Assembly: GCA_963831105.1 (NCBI GenBank)
Contig: CAWHOS010000009.1
Location: forward strand, 310,001 to 374,000
Length of the DNA stretch: 64,000 bases
Source of the DNA: DATFQI01 sp963831105
Lineage (GTDB): Bacteria > Actinomycetota > Thermoleophilia > Solirubrobacterales > Solirubrobacteraceae
Reading direction: 5' to 3'
Below, piece after piece: positions 32,566-40,752 of this stretch. The position numbers were made by a program, and so were the translations under genes. How positions within the stretch are numbered: the first letter of the stretch is position 1; every line of letters starts with the position of its first letter. Under the pieces are notes generated by a model. The model saw nothing but the letters and a program-made list of their open reading frames with translations. It did no database searches and was not told the DNA's origin.

Positions 32566-33389
32566 CCCGGGTCGCCGTCGTCGGGCACGTCGAGTGGATC
32601 GAGTTCGCCCGCGTGCCGCATCTGCCCGCACCGGGCCACATCGTCCACGCGACGGAGACGTGGGAGGAGGCCGGCGGTGGCGGCGCGGTCGCGGCGGTCC
32701 AGCTCGCGAAGCTGGGCGGCGGCGCGGACTTCTTCACGGCGCTCGGCGACGACGAGCTGGCCCGCCGCTCGGCCGAGCGGCTGGCCGCGCACGGCGTGCG
32801 CGTGCACGCCGCCCCGCGCGCCGGCCCGCAGCGCCGCGGCTTCACGCACATCGACGGCGACGGCGAGCGCACGATCACCGTGATCGGCGAGCGGATCGTC
32901 CCGCACGGCGACGACCCGCTCCCGTGGGAGCTGCTGGCCGAGATCGACGGCGTCTACTTCACCGGCGGCGACCCCGGCGCGCTGCAGGCGGCGCGGCAGG
33001 CGGGCGCGCTCGTCGCCACGCCGCGCGCCGACGCGACGCTGCTCGAGGCGGGCGTCCAGCTCGACGCGCTCGTGCGCAGCGGCGCCGACGCCGGCGAGCG
33101 GCTCGACCCGGCGCTGCTGGACCCGCACCCGCGCTACGTGGTGACGACCGCGGGCGGGCGCGGCGGAACGTGGGAGGCCGCCGACGGCGGCTCGGGGACG
33201 TGGGAGGCCGTGCCGCTCCCGGGCCCGCGGCGCGACACCTACGGCGCGGGCGACTCGTTCGCCGCCGCGCTCGCCTACGGGCTCGGCGACGGCCGCGGGA
33301 TCCAGGGCGCCTGCGAGCTGGCCGCCCGCGCGGGCGCGCACAAGCTCACGGGCCGCGCTCCCTTCGAGAACCAGATCACGGCCGGCTGA
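32562..33389 (+). CDS. PfkB-family sugar/nucleoside kinase
   Basis: Ribokinase-like kinase of 275 residues. The substrate-side AGGGGAVAAVQLAKLGG (about 38-54) and the C-terminal DTYGAGDSFAAALAYGL with catalytic Asp are typical PfkB signatures. The substrate (ribose, fructose phosphate, adenosine or other) cannot be told. ATG 32562 overlaps the modC stop by 4 bases, but the function seems unrelated to molybdate. Confidence 0.88.
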   Translation: MTRVAVVGHVEWIEFARVPHLPAPGHIVHATETWEEAGGGGAVAAVQLAKLGGGADFFTALGDDELARRSAERLAAHGVRVHAAPRAGPQRRGFTHIDGDGERTITVIGERIVPHGDDPLPWELLAEIDGVYFTGGDPGALQAARQAGALVATPRADATLLEAGVQLDALVRSGADAGERLDPALLDPHPRYVVTTAGGRGGTWEAADGGSGTWEAVPLPGPRRDTYGAGDSFAAALAYGLGDGRGIQGACELAARAGAHKLTGRAPFENQITAG

Positions 33390-33395
33390 CGCGGC

Positions 33396-33692
33396 TCAGC
33401 GGCGCTTGACCGGAGCTCGCGCCGGCACCGGCCGCGGGACGCCGCGCCGGCGCTGTGGCTCGCCGCGCCCGGTCACGCCACCGAGATGGTCGCGCCGCCG
33501 CACGGGCCAGGGCTTCGCGTCCGGCAGCGGGATGCGCAGGCCGGGCGGCGACCCCTTGGGGTCGGGCTCGTCCGGCTCGCCCGGACCGCCGCGGAAGTCG
33601 TCGCCGTCGTCGCCGTCGTCGTCGCGCAGCCGGAAGAACCAGATCAGCCACACGATCAGCGCGCCGACGTCGAAGACGCGCAACCCGACCAT
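33396..33692 (-). CDS. Small membrane protein with basic Pro-rich tail
   Basis: Predicted 98-residue protein with one transmembrane helix near the start (MVGLRVFDVGALIVWLIWFF), then an acidic stretch (RDDDGDDGDD) and a Pro/Lys/Arg-rich tail containing PDPKGSPPGLRIPLPDAKPW. ATG 33692 has GAGGGG about 9 bases upstream; a GTG at 33716 is an alternative. I recall similar single-helix tails in actinobacterial hypothetical proteins but assign no function. Confidence 0.65.
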   Translation of the reverse strand: MVGLRVFDVGALIVWLIWFFRLRDDDGDDGDDFRGGPGEPDEPDPKGSPPGLRIPLPDAKPWPVRRRDHLGGVTGRGEPQRRRGVPRPVPARAPVKRR

Positions 33693-33729
33693 GAAGATCC
33701 ACCCCTCGAGCGTCACCTCGACACAGAGG

Positions 33730-34593
33730 TTAAGTCTTTTCCCACGTGGATTCCAGCCAGCCGTCCAGCAGGCGGCGGGCGATCGCGAGCGGCGGCGGCA
33801 GGCGGAGCGGGCCGCGCTCGGCCACCGCGTCCTGCACCTCGGCGCGCGTGAACCAGCGGACGTCCTCGAGCTCCTCGTCACCGATCCGCGGCTCGCCGGA
33901 GACCCACGGCGCCACGAACCCGAGCATCAGCGAGGCCGGGAACGGCCACGGCTGGGAGGAGACGTAGCGCGGCGGCCCGACCTCGACCCGCGCCTCCTCG
34001 CGCACCTCGCGCGCGACGGCCTCCTCCAGGCTCTCCCCGGGCTCGACGAACCCGGCCAGCGCGGAGTAGCGGCTCGGCGGCCAGCTCGGCTGGCGCCCCA
34101 GCAGCACCTCGTCGCCGCGCAGGACGAGCATGATCACGACGGGGTCGGTGCGCGGGTGGTGCTCGGCGCCGCAGCTCGGGCAGTGGCGGACGTGGCCGCC
34201 CTCGCGGACCTCCGTCGCGTGGCCGCAGTTGGCGCAATGGCGGTGGCGGCGGTGCCACGTGAGCAGCGCGACCGCGTAGGCGGCCAGCCCGCCGTCGGCC
34301 CGGGGGAGGGAGGCGGCGGCCTCGCGCAGGCCGAGCACGGGGCCGTCCGGCGTCGCCTGCTCGGCGGCGAACACCGGGCCGCGCTCGTCGAGCCCGAGCA
34401 GCAGCGGCTCGCCGGCGACCTGCCCGAGCGGGACGAGCGCGAGGCGGCCGTCCTCGACGTGCACGCCGTCGCGGCCGGCCACGACGGCCCGCGCCTCGGG
34501 GTCGGCGCGCTGGGCGGCGACCCAGGCGGCGTCGCGGCGCCGGTCGCCGGCGCGGTCGAGCGCCGCGCCCGTGAAGGTGTTCGGCGGCGTCAT
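33730..34593 (-). CDS. nudC: NAD(H) pyrophosphatase NudC (Nudix)
   Basis: Hydrolyses NADH/NAD to NMN(H) and AMP and can remove NAD caps from RNA. 287 residues. A four-Cys zinc site (CANCGHATE, HCPSCGAEH), the Nudix box GFVEPGESLEEAVAREVREEA and the NudC-specific SQPWPFPASLM motif are all intact. The start overlaps the stop of the VOC gene by 4 bases (ATGA). Confidence 0.95.
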   Translation of the reverse strand: MTPPNTFTGAALDRAGDRRRDAAWVAAQRADPEARAVVAGRDGVHVEDGRLALVPLGQVAGEPLLLGLDERGPVFAAEQATPDGPVLGLREAAASLPRADGGLAAYAVALLTWHRRHRHCANCGHATEVREGGHVRHCPSCGAEHHPRTDPVVIMLVLRGDEVLLGRQPSWPPSRYSALAGFVEPGESLEEAVAREVREEARVEVGPPRYVSSQPWPFPASLMLGFVAPWVSGEPRIGDEELEDVRWFTRAEVQDAVAERGPLRLPPPLAIARRLLDGWLESTWEKT

Positions 34594-34988
34594 CGCAGGT
34601 GCCCGGCGACGTCCCAGGTCCAGAACTCGACGAGGTGGCCGTCGGGATCCTCGACGTAGGCCGCGCGGCCGTGCGTGGTGCCGAAGACGGCCGCCCTGAC
34701 CTTCTGGCCTCGCTGCTCGAGCAGCGCCACGGTGGCGTCGAAGTCCTCGTCGGCGATCTGCATCGCGAAGTGCACGTGGACGCCGCCGCGACTCCCGAAC
34801 AGGCCGACCTGCGGCTTCCACAGGCCGATCCGCGTGCGGTCGCCGGCCATCACCCACACCACGTCGCGATCCGGCCAGCGGTCCACGACGGGGAAGCCGA
34901 GGATCACGGAGTAGAAGCGCTCCGCGCGCTCCAGGTCGACGACCTCGAGCACGAGCTCGCTGACTCCGGTGACGGGGATCGCGTCCAT
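34590..34988 (-). CDS. VOC/glyoxalase-like protein
   Basis: Predicted 132-residue vicinal-oxygen-chelate fold protein: SELVLEVVDLERAERFYSVI, GFPVVDRW, HVHFAMQIADEDFD and YVEDPDGHLVEFW. Possible metal ligands are the Glu near residue 13, the His of HVHF and the Glu of VEFW. The reaction is unknown; antibiotic-binding and dioxygenase-like members exist. ATG 34988; it is co-transcribed with nudC. Confidence 0.85.
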   Translation of the reverse strand: MDAIPVTGVSELVLEVVDLERAERFYSVILGFPVVDRWPDRDVVWVMAGDRTRIGLWKPQVGLFGSRGGVHVHFAMQIADEDFDATVALLEQRGQKVRAAVFGTTHGRAAYVEDPDGHLVEFWTWDVAGHLR

Positions 34989-35002
34989 GCCGAGACGGTA
35001 GA

Positions 35003-36331
35003 TCACCCGCGCCGCTGCAGGGCGCCGAACGCGAGCGCGCCGGCCACGGCGGTCGCGGCGGCGGTCGCGCAGGCGACGCGGAAGCCGGCGTCGGGCCCGG
35101 CCGGGACCGCCGCCGCGAGCAGCACGAACCCGGACAGGCCGAGCGCGTTGCCGAGCTGCGCCGCCGTGTTGAGCAGCCCGGAGGCGAGGCCCTGGCGCTC
35201 CGGGTCGGCCGCCTCCGTGCCCGCCGTCGTCGCCGCGACGGCCGCGCAGCCGACGCCGAGGCCCATCACGAGGAAGGCGGGCAGCGCGACGGCGGCGCCC
35301 GCGCCGGGGAGGGCGATCAGGCCCGCCGCGCCGGCCGCGATCGCGAGCAGGCCCGCGACGCCGCCGAGCCGCGCGCCCAGGGCGGAGCCGGCGATCACGG
35401 CCACGTTGAAGGGCGCGAACAGCAGCCCGGTCTCCGTCGCCGGGAGGCCCTGCTCGTGCTGGAGGTGCAGGACGCACAGGAACAGCGAGCCGGTGCTCGC
35501 CGTGGTGATGGCCAGCGACGCCAGCAGCCCGGCGGCCAGCCGCGGGTGGCGCAGCGTCCCGGGAGGGAGCAGCGGGTCGGCGGCGCGGCGCTCGATGCGC
35601 GCGAACGCCAGCAGCAGCGCGGCGCTCGCGGCGAGCGAGCCCCAGGCGCTGGGGTGGCCGGCCCCGGCCTGCTCGGCGCGGGTGAAGCCGAGCACGAGCA
35701 GCGCGAGGCCGGCGGTGGCCGAGACGGCGCCCGCGACGTCGAGCGGCGCCTCGCCGCGGCGGCCGGGGTCGGCGGGCAGCAGCCGCAGCGCGAGGACGAT
35801 CGCGAGCGCGCACGGGACCACGTTGACGAGGAACACCCATGGCCAGCCGGGCCCGTCGGCGATCGCGCCGCCGGCCACCCAGCCGAGCGCCCCGCCACCC
35901 GCCGCGGCCGCGGTCCAGACGGCGAGCGCGCGCGTGCGGGCGCGGCCCTCGGGCGTGCCCGCCGTCAGCAGCGCGAGCGCCGCGGGCGACACCGCGGCGG
36001 CCCCGAGCCCCTGCACGACGCGGGCCGCGATCAGCAGCGCGGCGCTCGTCGCCAGCCCGCAGGCGAGCGATGCGGCGCCGAACAGGGCGAAGCCCGCGAG
36101 CAGCACGCGGCGGCGGCCGAGCAGGTCCGCGGCGCGGCCCATCAGCATCAGGAAGCCGCCGAACACGAGGGCGTAGGCGCTCAGGACCCAGGCGAGGGTG
36201 GGGCCCGCGAGGTCCAGGTCGCTGCCGATCGCCGGCAATGCGACGGCCACGATCGTGGCGTCGAGCACCACGACGAACTGCGCCGCGCACAGCAGGGCCA
36301 CGGCCCGCCCGCTAACGGTTACTACCGACAT
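35003..36331 (-). CDS. MFS multidrug transporter (DHA2/EmrB-like)
   Basis: Predicted 442-residue proton-coupled efflux transporter with about 13-14 helices. TM1 has QFVVVLDATIVAVALP and motif A is GRAADLLGRRRVLLAG, both typical of the EmrB/QacA family. It is divergent from a CGNR zinc-finger protein 41 bases away, with an inverted repeat over its start codon, so drug-responsive repression is likely. The substrate is unknown. Confidence 0.9.
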   Translation of the reverse strand: MSVVTVSGRAVALLCAAQFVVVLDATIVAVALPAIGSDLDLAGPTLAWVLSAYALVFGGFLMLMGRAADLLGRRRVLLAGFALFGAASLACGLATSAALLIAARVVQGLGAAAVSPAALALLTAGTPEGRARTRALAVWTAAAAGGGALGWVAGGAIADGPGWPWVFLVNVVPCALAIVLALRLLPADPGRRGEAPLDVAGAVSATAGLALLVLGFTRAEQAGAGHPSAWGSLAASAALLLAFARIERRAADPLLPPGTLRHPRLAAGLLASLAITTASTGSLFLCVLHLQHEQGLPATETGLLFAPFNVAVIAGSALGARLGGVAGLLAIAAGAAGLIALPGAGAAVALPAFLVMGLGVGCAAVAATTAGTEAADPERQGLASGLLNTAAQLGNALGLSGFVLLAAAVPAGPDAGFRVACATAAATAVAGALAFGALQRRG

Positions 36332-36340
36332 TCCCGTTAG
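36312..36340. promoter_or_regulatory. Inverted repeat CTAACGG/CCGTTAG at the MFS start
   Basis: CTAACGG (36312-36318) and CCGTTAG (36334-36340) are perfect 7-bp arms, 15 bases apart, that bracket the MFS start codon at 36331-36329. It is a plausible operator for the adjacent CGNR protein. Confidence 0.4.
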
Positions 36341-36371
36341 GTCACCCGCGTTCCGGGGCAGGTAAACACCT

Positions 36372-36902
36372 ATGTGGGACTGGCTCGGCGAGGCGCTCGC
36401 CGTCGACTTCGCGAACACCACCAAGCGGACCGGCGGAACCGAGCACGAGCTGTTGCGGGGCCGGCACGACCTCGTGGCCTGGGCGGCGTGCGAGGACGGT
36501 CGCGTCCCGGAGATCGAGCCGGAGGCGGTCCGGATCGGCGAGGTGCGCACCCTGCGCGACGACGTGAAGACACTGCTGCGCGCGATCGTCCGCTCCGAGC
36601 CCGCGCCGCCGTCCGCCGTCGAGCGGGTCAACGCGCGCGTGCGCGCGGCGCCGCTCGTGCCGCAGCTGCGCGAGGGCGGGGTCGAGCTCGCTCCGGCCAC
36701 CGCCGTCGAGCCGCTCGACGAGCTGCTGGGCCGCGTCGCGCACTCCGCGATCGAGCTGTCGGCGGCCGGCGGGGTCGGCTTCTGCGATGCGCCGAGCTGC
36801 GGGCAGTTCTTCGAGCGCCGGCGCGTGTCGCAGCTGTGGTGCTCGGAGGCCTGCGGCACCCGCGCGCGGGTCGCGCGCCACGCGCACCGGCGCAAGGCTT
36901 GA
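36372..36902 (+). CDS. ABATE/CGNR zinc-finger putative regulator
   Basis: Predicted 176-residue protein. The C-terminal finger FCDAPSCGQFFERRRVSQLW then CSEACGTRARVARHAHR matches the CGNR zinc-finger family, with CGTR in place of CGNR. The N-terminal ABATE-like domain (about 1-120) starts MWDWLGEALAVDFANT. Such proteins are predicted stress-responsive transcription factors. Divergence from the DHA2 MFS suggests that it controls that gene. Its stop overlaps the -35 of the next gene. Confidence 0.85.
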   Translation: MWDWLGEALAVDFANTTKRTGGTEHELLRGRHDLVAWAACEDGRVPEIEPEAVRIGEVRTLRDDVKTLLRAIVRSEPAPPSAVERVNARVRAAPLVPQLREGGVELAPATAVEPLDELLGRVAHSAIELSAAGGVGFCDAPSCGQFFERRRVSQLWCSEACGTRARVARHAHRRKA

Positions 36903-36936
36903 CCCTCACGTGACGTCAGGGTCTACGGTCGCTGCC
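36899..36936 (+). promoter_or_regulatory. MerR-type promoter with 19-bp spacer and palindrome
   Basis: TTGACC (36899-36904) and TACGGT (36924-36929) are 19 bp apart, the over-long spacing that MerR regulators correct by twisting DNA. The spacer carries a near-perfect 23-bp palindrome (36901-36923) with arms GACCCT/AGGGTC and ACGT/ACGT. The GTG of the merR gene follows 7 bases after the -10. Confidence 0.7.
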
Positions 36937-37671
36937 GTGGACGAAGCCACCTACACCGTCGGCGCCCTCGCCAAGTCGAGCGGCCTCACCGTTCGCACCC
37001 TGCACCACTGGGACGCGATCGGGCTGCTCGTCCCCGCCGAGCGCGCCGGCAACGGCTACCGCCGCTACGGCGCCGGCGAGGTCGTGCGGCTGTACCGCAT
37101 CCTCGCGCTGCGCCGGCTCGGGCTCTCGCTCGAGGAGATCGCGTCGGTGCTCGAGCGCGAGGGCCCCGAGCTCGAGGCCGCCGTGCGCGCCCACCTGGCG
37201 CGGGTGGAGGAGCAGCTGGCCGCGACGACGGCGCTGCGCGACCGGCTCGTCCGCATCCTCGACGCGCTCGGCGGCGACGCCGGGCCGTCGCCACGACAGC
37301 TGATCGACACGATCGAGGTGATGACGATGCACGAGCAGTACTACACGCCCGAGCAGCTGGAGCAGCTCGCCGCCCGCCGCGAGGCGCTGGGCGAGGAGGG
37401 CATGCGCAAGGCCCAGGACGACTGGACCGAGCTGATCGCCGCCGTCGAGGCCGAGCGCGAGCAGGGCACCGACCCCGCCGACCCGCGGGTGCAGGCGCTG
37501 ATGGACCGCTGGCAGGCGCTGATCGGTGCGTTCACCGGCGGCGACGCCGGGATCACCGCGTCGCTGAAGCGCATGTACTCCGAGCAGGGCGCCGAGCAGG
37601 CCTCGCGCGGCGCGATGTCCGCCGGGCTGCAGGAGTACGTCGGGCGGGCGATGGAGGCGCGCGGCGCTTGA
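36937..37671 (+). CDS. MerR regulator with TipAS drug-binding domain
   Basis: Predicted 244-residue regulator. Residues 5-75 are the MerR winged helix (YTVGALAKSSGLTVRTLHHW, GYRRYGAGEVVRLYRI), followed by a dimerisation helix, then a TipAS domain (about 130-240: YYTPEQLEQLAARREALG, WTELIAAVEAEREQG, SEQGAEQASRGA). TipA-like proteins bind thiopeptides or other drugs and activate their own promoter, which is seen at 36899-36936. GTG 36937 fits a leaderless transcript. Confidence 0.92.
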   Translation: MDEATYTVGALAKSSGLTVRTLHHWDAIGLLVPAERAGNGYRRYGAGEVVRLYRILALRRLGLSLEEIASVLEREGPELEAAVRAHLARVEEQLAATTALRDRLVRILDALGGDAGPSPRQLIDTIEVMTMHEQYYTPEQLEQLAARREALGEEGMRKAQDDWTELIAAVEAEREQGTDPADPRVQALMDRWQALIGAFTGGDAGITASLKRMYSEQGAEQASRGAMSAGLQEYVGRAMEARGA

Positions 37672-37717
37672 CAGGCGGGCCGTCGCCGCTGTACGGTTTG
37701 CCACGCAAACCAGTTTG
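37668..37717 (+). promoter_or_regulatory. Strong promoter with overlapping palindromes
   Basis: TTGACA (37668-37673), 18 bp, TACGGT (37692-37697). Over the -10 lie GGTTTGC/GCAAACC (37695-37701 and 37705-37711) and CAAAC/GTTTG (37706-37717). GGAG follows at 37717-37720 before ATG 37728. The repeats fit an operator for the winged-helix protein encoded second in this unit. Confidence 0.6.
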
Positions 37718-37727
37718 GAGGCGATGG

Positions 37728-38306
37728 ATGGACCGCAGGCGACTCGAGGGGAGGGCGGCGACCTACGCGCAGCTGCGCGGCGTCCTGGGGATCCCGGCCG
37801 GCCTGCTGTTCATCCTCGCCGCGCTCGGCAACTGGCAGGTGGGCCCGTTCCGGCACGACTGGGTGTTCGTCGCATGCCTGCTCGCGATCGGCGCGGCCCA
37901 CCTGCTCGTCGCGCGCGCCTACCGGCGCCACTACGGGCGCGTCAGCCCGTCCGCCGAGCAGCAGTGGCGCGCCGCCGCCGCGCTGGCGCTCGGCGTCGCG
38001 ATCGTGCTCGGCGGCTCGCTGCTGCTGCGCAGCCGCGCCGGCTTCTCGCTCGACCTGCCGGTCAACCCGATCGCGGTCACGTTCGCCGTCATGATGCTCG
38101 CCGCATACGCCATCGGCGGCGCGCTGCGGCCCCACCACGGCGCGGTCTACGGCGCGCTGCTCGTCGCGGGCGCGCTGCCCGTGTGGGGCGGGGAGGACCC
38201 GAGCAACGTCGGGCTCGTGCTCTGCGGCGCGGCCGTGATCGCCTGCGGCGCGCTCGACCACCTCGCGTTCACGCGCACGTTCGGCCCGCGGGCGCTCGAT
38301 GCCTGA
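37728..38306 (+). CDS. Multi-pass membrane protein
   Basis: Predicted 192-residue membrane protein with about five or six helices (LRGVLGIPAGLLFILAALG, WVFVACLLAIGAAHLLVA, AAALALGVAIVLGGSLLL, AVTFAVMMLAAYAIGGAL, LVLCGAAVIACGALDHL). The family is unidentified. The downstream winged-helix gene overlaps its end by 8 bases, a common layout in actinobacteria in which the regulator controls the membrane protein. ATG 37728 has GGAG 7 bases upstream. Confidence 0.75.
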   Translation: MDRRRLEGRAATYAQLRGVLGIPAGLLFILAALGNWQVGPFRHDWVFVACLLAIGAAHLLVARAYRRHYGRVSPSAEQQWRAAAALALGVAIVLGGSLLLRSRAGFSLDLPVNPIAVTFAVMMLAAYAIGGALRPHHGAVYGALLVAGALPVWGGEDPSNVGLVLCGAAVIACGALDHLAFTRTFGPRALDA

Positions 38307-38654
38307 GCTGGACCGGCTCGTCCACGAGGCGGGCGGCTCGCGATCCTCACGGTGCTCTCGTCCGTGCAGGACGCGGACTTCCTGTTCATCCAGCGCGCGA
38401 CCGGGCTGACCAAGGGCAACCTCTCCAGCCACCTGGCGAAGCTCGAGGACGCCGGGCTGGTCGAGATCGAGAAGCGCTTCGTGCGCAAGAAGCCCAACAC
38501 GAGCGTCTCGATCACGGCGCTCGGGCGCGAGCGGACCGCCCGTCACTGGGAGCAGCTCGAGGCGCTCAAGCACGCGGCTCAGTCCGTGAGCCGCTCGCAG
38601 GCCTCCCAGAGCGCGCTGCGGTCGGCCGCGGCCTCGCGCGTGCGGCCGGCGTAG
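38299..38654 (+). pseudogene. Winged-helix (MarR/ArsR-like) regulator, one frameshift
   Basis: About 115 residues when repaired. The start MPELDRLVHE is in one frame from ATG 38299, and the body LAILTVLSSVQDADFLFIQR, TGLTKGNLSSHLAKLEDAGL, VEIEKRFVRKKPNTSVSITA is in another. The break is at about 38325-38340 and is best explained by one missing base (GGGCCGG read as GGGCGG). This is the only shift in the window of the minus-one type. The C-terminal end is uncertain: the frame runs to 38654, 76 bases into the convergent SDR gene, whereas another frame stops at 38589. Confidence 0.7.
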
Positions 38655-39517
38655 TGCGTCGGCCGCTCGCGGCGGTCGTGCCAGAAGCCTCCGCTGCTGC
38701 GCCCGGGTTCCCCGGCCGCGGCGAGCCAGACGACCGTGTCGGCGCCCTGCTCGTGTGAGCGCAGGATCGGCCGGGCGAGCCTCCGGAAGCCGGGCAGCGA
38801 GCCCGCGATGCCGGGCGTGTCCGCCCAGCCGGGGTGCATGGCGTGCGAGACCGTGCCGTCGCCGCGCAGCTGCTCCGCCCACAGCTCCGAGAGCACGACC
38901 TGCGCCCGCTTGGTGCGGGCGTAGCCGGTCGTGGGGCGATACTCGCCGCGCTCGTAGGAGAGGTCGTCCGCGCGCAGGCGCTGGCTGTACATCCCGCCCG
39001 AGGAGATCCAGATCACGCGCCCGCCGCGGAGCTGGGGCCGCAGCAGCTTCGTGAGCAGGTGCGGGCCGAGCACGTGGGTGGCCAGCATCCGCTCGTGGCC
39101 CTCCGCGGTCTCCTCGCGCTCGGCCGGCATCACGCCCGCGTTGTGGACGAGCACGTCCAAGGGACCCTCGAAGCCCTCGGCGTAAGCGCGGACGTCGGCG
39201 AGCGAGCTGACGTCGAGCACGTCGACGACCAGCCGCGCGCCCGGCACCTCGGCCTCGAGCTCCGCCCTCGCGCGCTCGCCGTCCTCGCGGCCGCGGACCG
39301 CCATCCGCACGGTGGCGCCGAGCTCCGCGAGCCCTTTCGCGGTCGCCCGGCCGAGCCCGCTCTTCGCACCCGTGACGACCGCGACCTTGCCGTCGAGCGA
39401 GAGCGGCTCGTCGGGCCAGCCCGGGCGGCGGGCGAGGTAGCCCAGGTTTCCATAACCCAGCAGGGTGCGATCGAGGGCGGTGTCGAGCAGCGGAGGGAGG
39501 CGTGGGATCCTTGGCAT
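38579..39517 (-). CDS. Short-chain dehydrogenase/reductase
   Basis: NAD(P)-dependent oxidoreductase of 312 residues. It has the TGAKSGLG nucleotide loop (about residue 53), NAGVMPAE, and the catalytic Tyr-Lys in YARTK. The longer N-terminus resembles the DHRS12-like group. ATG 39517 lies directly against the GTG of the divergent AraC gene, so each promoter must lie inside the other gene or one start is further in. The substrate is unknown. Confidence 0.88.
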   Translation of the reverse strand: MPRIPRLPPLLDTALDRTLLGYGNLGYLARRPGWPDEPLSLDGKVAVVTGAKSGLGRATAKGLAELGATVRMAVRGREDGERARAELEAEVPGARLVVDVLDVSSLADVRAYAEGFEGPLDVLVHNAGVMPAEREETAEGHERMLATHVLGPHLLTKLLRPQLRGGRVIWISSGGMYSQRLRADDLSYERGEYRPTTGYARTKRAQVVLSELWAEQLRGDGTVSHAMHPGWADTPGIAGSLPGFRRLARPILRSHEQGADTVVWLAAAGEPGRSSGGFWHDRRERPTHYAGRTREAAADRSALWEACERLTD

Positions 39518-40282
39518 GTGCACCTGATACGCGGGCGACCCCATCCGCAGCTCACGGGCCTCGTGGGCGGCTACGCGGACTTCCGCTCCCGCACCGGGGC
39601 GCCGGCCGAGACGCGCGAGGCGGCGAACGCGAAGATCGTCGTGATCGTCGACCTCGACGCGGGCTGGACCGTCGAGGGCGAGCGGTTCCGGTCGTTCGCC
39701 GGCGGGATCTACCCGCGACCCGTGCGCGTGCGCCACGAGGGCAGCGCTGCCGGGGTCCAGTTCGACCTCGAGCCGCTCGCGGCGCGGGCGCTGCTCGGCG
39801 TCCCGGCCGGGGAGCTGACGTGCCGGACGGTGGGGCTGGAGCAGCTGCTGGGGCGCGAGGCCGCGCTGGTCGCGGAGCGCTTGCACGAGGCCGGCGACGC
39901 AGCCGGGCGCTTCGCGATCCTCGACGAGGTGCTGCGGCGGGAGCTGGCGGGCGCGCGCGAGACCGTGCGGCCCGACACGTGGCGAGCCTGGACGCTGCTC
40001 GAGCGCAGCGGCGGCCGCATGCGCGTGGACGAGCTCGCCGCGGAGCTGGGCTGCTCGCGGCGCCATCTCGTGAACCGGTTCGCCGCCGACATCGGGGCGC
40101 CGCCGAAGACGGCCGCGCGGCTGATCCGCTTCGAGCGGGCGAGACGGCGGCTCGGCAGCGCGCCGCTGGCGCGGGTCGCCGCGGACTGCGGCTACGCCGA
40201 CCAGGCGCATCTCTCGCGCGAGTTCGCCGAGCTCGGCGGCGCGCCGCCGACGGCGTTCCGCCCGCTGACCGGCGCGACGTAG
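39518..40282 (+). CDS. AraC-family transcriptional regulator
   Basis: Predicted 254-residue regulator with a cupin-like/DUF6597-type N-terminus (VVIVDLDAGWTVEGERFRSF) and a C-terminal double helix-turn-helix: MRVDELAAELGCSRRHLVNRF, GAPPKTAARLIRFERARRRL, VAADCGYADQAHLSREFAEL. It is divergent from the SDR gene with no gap and likely regulates it and possibly the VOC gene after it. Confidence 0.88.
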   Translation: MHLIRGRPHPQLTGLVGGYADFRSRTGAPAETREAANAKIVVIVDLDAGWTVEGERFRSFAGGIYPRPVRVRHEGSAAGVQFDLEPLAARALLGVPAGELTCRTVGLEQLLGREAALVAERLHEAGDAAGRFAILDEVLRRELAGARETVRPDTWRAWTLLERSGGRMRVDELAAELGCSRRHLVNRFAADIGAPPKTAARLIRFERARRRLGSAPLARVAADCGYADQAHLSREFAELGGAPPTAFRPLTGAT

Positions 40283-40323
40283 CGCCGTTCCCGTTCGTTC
40301 AAGACGGGTGTGGCGCGACCGCA

Positions 40324-40329
40324 TAGCGT
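40324..40329 (+). promoter_or_regulatory. -10 hexamer TAGCGT for the VOC gene
   Basis: TAGCGT lies 7 bases before ATG 40337 with no ribosome site, another leaderless-type start. Confidence 0.4.
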
Positions 40330-40336
40330 GCGGCGC

Positions 40337-40712
40337 ATGCCACAGACCGTCTTCCCATGCATCACCTTCCGCGACGCGCACGCGTCGATCGACTGGCTCG
40401 AGCGCGCCCTCGGCGCCGAGCGGGTCGCCGTGCACGAGGACGACCAGGGCCGCGTCGATGCACGCCGAGGTCCGGGTCGGCGACAGCCTCCTGATGTGCG
40501 GCGACGAGCGCGCCGGCTCGAAGGCGACGCCCGCCGGCGTCAGCGTGGTCTACGTCGTCGTGGAGGACGCGGACGCCGCGTACGAGCGCGCCCGCGCCGC
40601 CGGCGCCGAGGTCACCGAGCCCGTCGACCAGGACTACGGCTCGCGCGACATCACGGTCACCGACCCCGACGGCAACCGCTGGTCGCTCGGCACCTACGCG
40701 GGCGCCGGCTGA
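40337..40712 (+). pseudogene. VOC/glyoxalase-like protein, one +1 frameshift
   Basis: About 124 residues when repaired. The N-terminal QTVFPCITFRDAHASIDWLE and ALGAERVAVHEDDQG are in the first frame. MHAEVRVGDSLLMCGDE, GVSVVYVVVEDADAAYERA and ITVTDPDGNRWSLGTYAG are in the next. The shift falls at about 40446-40458, near GGGCCGCGTCGATG; removal of one base joins them. The family is PhnB/bleomycin-resistance-like VOC. Both parts are well conserved, so a sequence error is likely. Confidence 0.78.
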
Positions 40713-40752
40713 TCCGGCTCACAAGCGGCGGGCGGGGCCCGTTGCAAGGAGC

